Of a DNA stretch of 64,000 bases, positions 61,046 through 64,000 are shown piece by piece. The position numbers were made by a program, and so were the translations under genes. Under the pieces are notes generated by a model. It searched no databases, was not told where the DNA came from, and was given only the letters and a program-made list of their open reading frames with translations. Position 1 is the first letter of the stretch, and every line of letters starts with the position of its first letter. This DNA is from UBA4416 sp040387555 (lineage in GTDB: Bacteria > Bacteroidota > Bacteroidia > B-17B0 > Aurantibacillaceae). Location of the stretch: positions 372,001 through 436,000 of the forward strand of contig JAZKDO010000005.1 of assembly GCA_040387555.1 (NCBI GenBank), read 5' to 3'.

Positions 61046-64000
61046 TTACAGTTTTGTAACTCTCTTTGTAGCGACACCCATTTTGGATTTTACGACTACA
61101 AAATATATTCCGGAACTTAATTCCCTAATGTCAATACTAGCTTTATCCGTGTAGGTTAAATTTTTAGAGGACATAAGACTTCCAAGCTGATTGTAGACTT
61201 CTACTGTAAAACTTTCAAAACCTGATTTGAATTCGATATCAAAGACATCTTTGGTGGGATTTGGATATAAGATCATTGAATTCAATATCTCGTTTTGTGA
61301 TTCAATACTAGTAGGAATGCTGATTACAAAATCTTTTGTGTTAGATCTTGTGGTACTTACTACACTTTGAGCCACTTTAGCAGTTGGATCGCAAGAATTA
61401 CTCCAGATCACATCCACCCGGTATTGAACGCTCATTGCTCCCACAGGAATTGTATAGTCGGTATAGCTGGTTGCATTTGGAGCAAGATTGTTAATTAAAG
61501 GAATCCAATTCCCGGAATTATTCGTGTCTCTTAGCACCCTGTAATTGCTAACCACAGCACCCGAATATAAATTCCATAATAAGTCCATTTTTTGTGGAGC
61601 TGCAGTATAAATACTTTGTAAATGAATGGATTGATGTTCTCCGCTCTTTGGTCCTTCATTTCCGCAGAAGTCAAGCGCTGCAATTTTATAAGTGAAGCTT
61701 GTTACGTTAGGATTTGCTGTGAGATCCACCATTCGACTAAGATCAGAATAACCTACAGTACCAATTAGTGTATCTACGGTTACTGATTGTACTCTGTATA
61801 CTCTAAAACTGTCAACGTTTGAAACTCCGTTCTTTTGCCAAAAAATTTCATTGTGAGTCGATAAACTATCTACAGTTACTACACAAATTTGTTGTGTAGG
61901 TAAACCATCAATATTCACGGCTAATACGTTTGATGTATCCCCATTCCCGCAGGCGTTCATTGCAACTACTTTAATCACCCCGTTTGAAGCTCCAATAGAG
62001 GCGTCAAGGAAAATAGAGTTACTTGTTCCAGCGCCAACTAAAGAATAACCAACCGGGTAAACCCATGCGTAGGCGGTAGCATTTGAAACCGCAGCTATCG
62101 AGTAATTAATATTTGTAGATAATGGACAAGTTAAATTAGATGTGGATCCGGAAATAAATCCGGCGGCACCTGGTAATGGATTCACTGTAATTGGTTTATT
62201 TTTAATTCCCCCTATGCCACAGGTATTGGTTCCAAACGCACTGATAGTACCAGATACCGCTGAATTTCCATAGCTTACGGTAATGGTTTTTGTATTTAAT
62301 CCTCCAATAATATTTGCCCCGTTTGGTGTTCCCCAAGTATAGGATATGGCATTATTTAAATTGTTGGCAACGTAAATCACGGCATTTTCTCCCTGACAAA
62401 TTGTGTTACTTCCCGTAATGGTTGGTGCAGTAGTGGGCAATAAGCTAGCAGTAACACTCAGTGTTGTCACGGAGCTAAAACCACAAGTGTTAAAGGCAGA
62501 AACTTCAATATTACCGTTGCTTGCTGTAGCCGAAAAATTTGCAGAAACGGAACTTGAAGTGCCTCCAGTATTTTGTGTAACCCCTGAAGGAAAGGTCCAG
62601 TTATAACCACTTGCAGTTGTTATTGTTGCGGTTGAATAAGGTTCAGCTGTTTTACCCTGACACACGTATGTATTGCCACTAATTGACAATGGAGCTGATG
62701 GTGTAGTAATTACGTTTATATAATTTGTTTTTGTTTCGGTATCAAGACCTGCAACGCTATTAATAGTGAGCGTTACTGTTTTTAAGCCTATTGAAGAGTA
62801 TGCTACGGAAACAATTGAAGAGTTAGATACTGAAGGCGTTGCAGTTGCGCCAAAACTCCATGTATAAGAAGTAGCACCTACTGAAGTGCTTGTATAGGTA
62901 ATTGAAGAGCCAACACAAGGAGATGTGTTGCTGGCTAAGAAATCGGCATCGGGGTTGCAACTTGCTGACCCGTTGATATTGGTAATAGTTACAGTTGAAT
63001 TACTTGCAGGACAAACGCCATTTGTTACTGTCCATACAGCTGTTACTGTTTGATTGTTTAAAACGCTTAAGTTAGCATTAGGGCTGGTAGTTGGTGATAA
63101 AGCGCCTGCAACAGCGGAACAATACGTCCAAGCTCCAATGCCTACTACAGGTGTATTAGCTGCCATACCAAAGAGGTTGTTACAAATCAATTGGTTAGGA
63201 CCCGCATTAGCTGTTGTAGGAACATCATCAAAGTTAACCAGTAAGGAAGAATTCGCTCCACTTCCACAACCATTTAAATTACTTCCGTATACTTTTACAT
63301 TATAAGAGTTTGCGGTTACACTGAAATTAACGGTGATTGAATTCGTATTGGCTCCTGCAGTTATAGTTGCATTCGGTGGTAACGTCCAGTTATATGCAGT
63401 TGTATTGGCAATTGGTGGAACTGTAAATAGAACACCGTTTTTAACTTTACATAGGGTTGTTGTTGCTGTTGATATAGTTCCTGCCGCTGCCGGAATTCCT
63501 TTTACAAGAACTGTAAATGTTCTTACTGACTGATTATTGTTCGGTCCTGCATCATCAGCATATACTGATATGATAGCAGTTCCAGACAGTCCTGCATTTA
63601 CATTAAAACTTAGAAGTCCTGATGTATTTGGATGTGAATATGTGATTGTTGGATCAGGAATGAGCGCTGTGTTATTTGAATACGCAGTTATCGATACCGT
63701 CTGATTCTCAACACTGCTGCCATCTCCAATGCCGGAAAGAGAGATGGTTGTAGTAGGAGCATCCTGACAAAGAGTATAATTTGATATGCTGTTTAAAGTA
63801 GGAGCATTATTATAAGTTGAGAAACTTTGAGAATCATAAGAAAAATAGTTATAACTATTATTTGTGGATGATCCTGTACCATTGATCGAGTAGGCTCTTG
63901 CCCAATAAGAGGTTGCGGGCTGCAAGTTTGATAAGTTTAAAGTTCCTGTAGCAGAATTGAAGTAGCACGAGTAATTCATTGTACCCGTGCCGCCAACCTG
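61046..64000 (-). CDS. T9SS-exported multi-Ig/PKD surface protein, 5' end outside the window
   Basis: The frame is still open at the window edge (Q-V-G-G-T-G-T before the Met at 63979), so the ATG there is internal and the protein is longer than 984 residues. It consists of Ig-like/PKD-like units of 80-100 residues with the recurring pattern 'T-I-C-Q-G-x-N/T' then 'Y-x-W-x-x-P' (for example SNTICQGENAVIYVANNL, YTWGTPNGANIIGG). Late FN3-like domains (FRVYRVQSVTVDTLIG, YRVLRDTNNSGNW) follow, and a type A sorting tail (SMILYPNPTKDVFDIEF ... LSSGIYFVVVKSKMG). It is a probable surface adhesin. Its terminator follows the stop. Confidence 0.88.
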   Translation of the reverse strand, partial: QVGGTGTMNYSCYFNSATGTLNLSNLQPATSYWARAYSINGTGSSTNNSYNYFSYDSQSFSTYNNAPTLNSISNYTLCQDAPTTTISLSGIGDGSSVENQTVSITAYSNNTALIPDPTITYSHPNTSGLLSFNVNAGLSGTAIISVYADDAGPNNNQSVRTFTVLVKGIPAAAGTISTATTTLCKVKNGVLFTVPPIANTTAYNWTLPPNATITAGANTNSITVNFSVTANSYNVKVYGSNLNGCGSGANSSLLVNFDDVPTTANAGPNQLICNNLFGMAANTPVVGIGAWTYCSAVAGALSPTTSPNANLSVLNNQTVTAVWTVTNGVCPASNSTVTITNINGSASCNPDADFLASNTSPCVGSSITYTSTSVGATSYTWSFGATATPSVSNSSIVSVAYSSIGLKTVTLTINSVAGLDTETKTNYINVITTPSAPLSISGNTYVCQGKTAEPYSTATITTASGYNWTFPSGVTQNTGGTSSSVSANFSATASNGNIEVSAFNTCGFSSVTTLSVTASLLPTTAPTITGSNTICQGENAVIYVANNLNNAISYTWGTPNGANIIGGLNTKTITVSYGNSAVSGTISAFGTNTCGIGGIKNKPITVNPLPGAAGFISGSTSNLTCPLSTNINYSIAAVSNATAYAWVYPVGYSLVGAGTSNSIFLDASIGASNGVIKVVAMNACGNGDTSNVLAVNIDGLPTQQICVVTVDSLSTHNEIFWQKNGVSNVDSFRVYRVQSVTVDTLIGTVGYSDLSRMVDLTANPNVTSFTYKIAALDFCGNEGPKSGEHQSIHLQSIYTAAPQKMDLLWNLYSGAVVSNYRVLRDTNNSGNWIPLINNLAPNATSYTDYTIPVGAMSVQYRVDVIWSNSCDPTAKVAQSVVSTTRSNTKDFVISIPTSIESQNEILNSMILYPNPTKDVFDIEFKSGFESFTVEVYNQLGSLMSSKNLTYTDKASIDIRELSSGIYFVVVKSKMGVATKRVTKL

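Noticed and set aside
1..64000. CRISPR arrays, insertion sequences, integrases, rRNA genes
   Set aside because: I looked for short regularly spaced repeats, transposase-like frames with terminal inverted repeats and rRNA-like sequence, and found none; the repeats present are short palindromic elements or in-gene domain repeats.

Overview
The window is a piece of an AT-rich Bacteroidota chromosome, most likely from the Flavobacteriales/Sphingobacteriales side of the phylum. Four lines of evidence agree. It carries type IX secretion (T9SS) and gliding genes (porV, porU, a porP/sprF homologue, gldJ, and a PorG-like barrel). Several secreted proteins end in T9SS sorting tails built around a YPNP-type motif. 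Promoter-like TAnnTTTG boxes, the -7 element of the Bacteroidota primary sigma factor, sit 20-60 nt before many start codons, and Shine-Dalgarno sequences are absent. Families restricted to or typical of the phylum (DUF4421, DUF6089, propeller histidine kinases, propeller/TPR SpoIIE phosphatases) are common. I see no insertion sequence, prophage, CRISPR array or rRNA. There is one tRNA, tRNA-Pro(TGG).

Layout. 1-5.1 kb: the 3' end of an unknown gene, a coupled acyl-CoA-ligase/acyltransferase pair, a HEAT-like protein and a FabK/nitronate monooxygenase relative. 5.1-10.4 kb: a PorG-like outer membrane protein, then eno, nadK and a CBS-domain protein on the minus strand, and proline dehydrogenase. 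10.4-18.5 kb: the T9SS block, with porU-porV on the minus strand and sprF-like/gldJ diverging on the plus strand. 18.5-24 kb: murF, a T9SS-exported protein, tRNA-Pro, a SpoIIAA/STAS-like protein and recA. 24-43.6 kb: mostly housekeeping and metabolic genes (mnmA, M20 peptidase, EVE protein, aspartate aminotransferase, rfaE1, ubiE, the ppk-ppx pair, a GT2 glycosyltransferase, an ECF sigma factor, rsmG, transaldolase-like, sirtuin, DUF2130), plus a 69-aa membrane peptide behind operator-like repeats. 43.7-64 kb: large cell-surface proteins and signalling proteins. These are two T9SS cargo proteins, a LytTR two-component pair whose kinase has a beta-propeller sensor, a TPR-SpoIIE phosphatase, a propeller-SpoIIE phosphatase, a LysM/M23 endopeptidase, an AMP nucleosidase-like protein, a DUF4421 barrel and an MscS channel.

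How the parts fit. PorU (sortase) and PorV (its shuttle) act at the outer membrane on cargo carrying C-terminal signals; three such cargo genes lie in the same window (19933-21852, 43689-46808, 61046-end). GldJ and the SprF/PorP-like protein belong to the same machine. Polyphosphate kinase and exopolyphosphatase are translationally coupled by a 4-nt overlap.

Most interesting items beyond routine annotation: (1) two copies, 14 kb apart, of a structured intergenic RNA-like element resembling the Flavo-1 motif, with compensatory changes in the closing stem; (2) a 3' gene remnant of a third SpoIIE phosphatase just upstream of the TPR-SpoIIE gene; (3) a propeller histidine kinase whose signal peptide is encoded upstream of its first usual start codon; (4) a 21-bp-periodic direct repeat before the 69-aa peptide gene, with the geometry of a LytTR operator; (5) a strong terminator hairpin squeezed between gldJ and murF, 12 nt before the murF start. 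Both window ends cut a gene (1-843 and 61046-64000).
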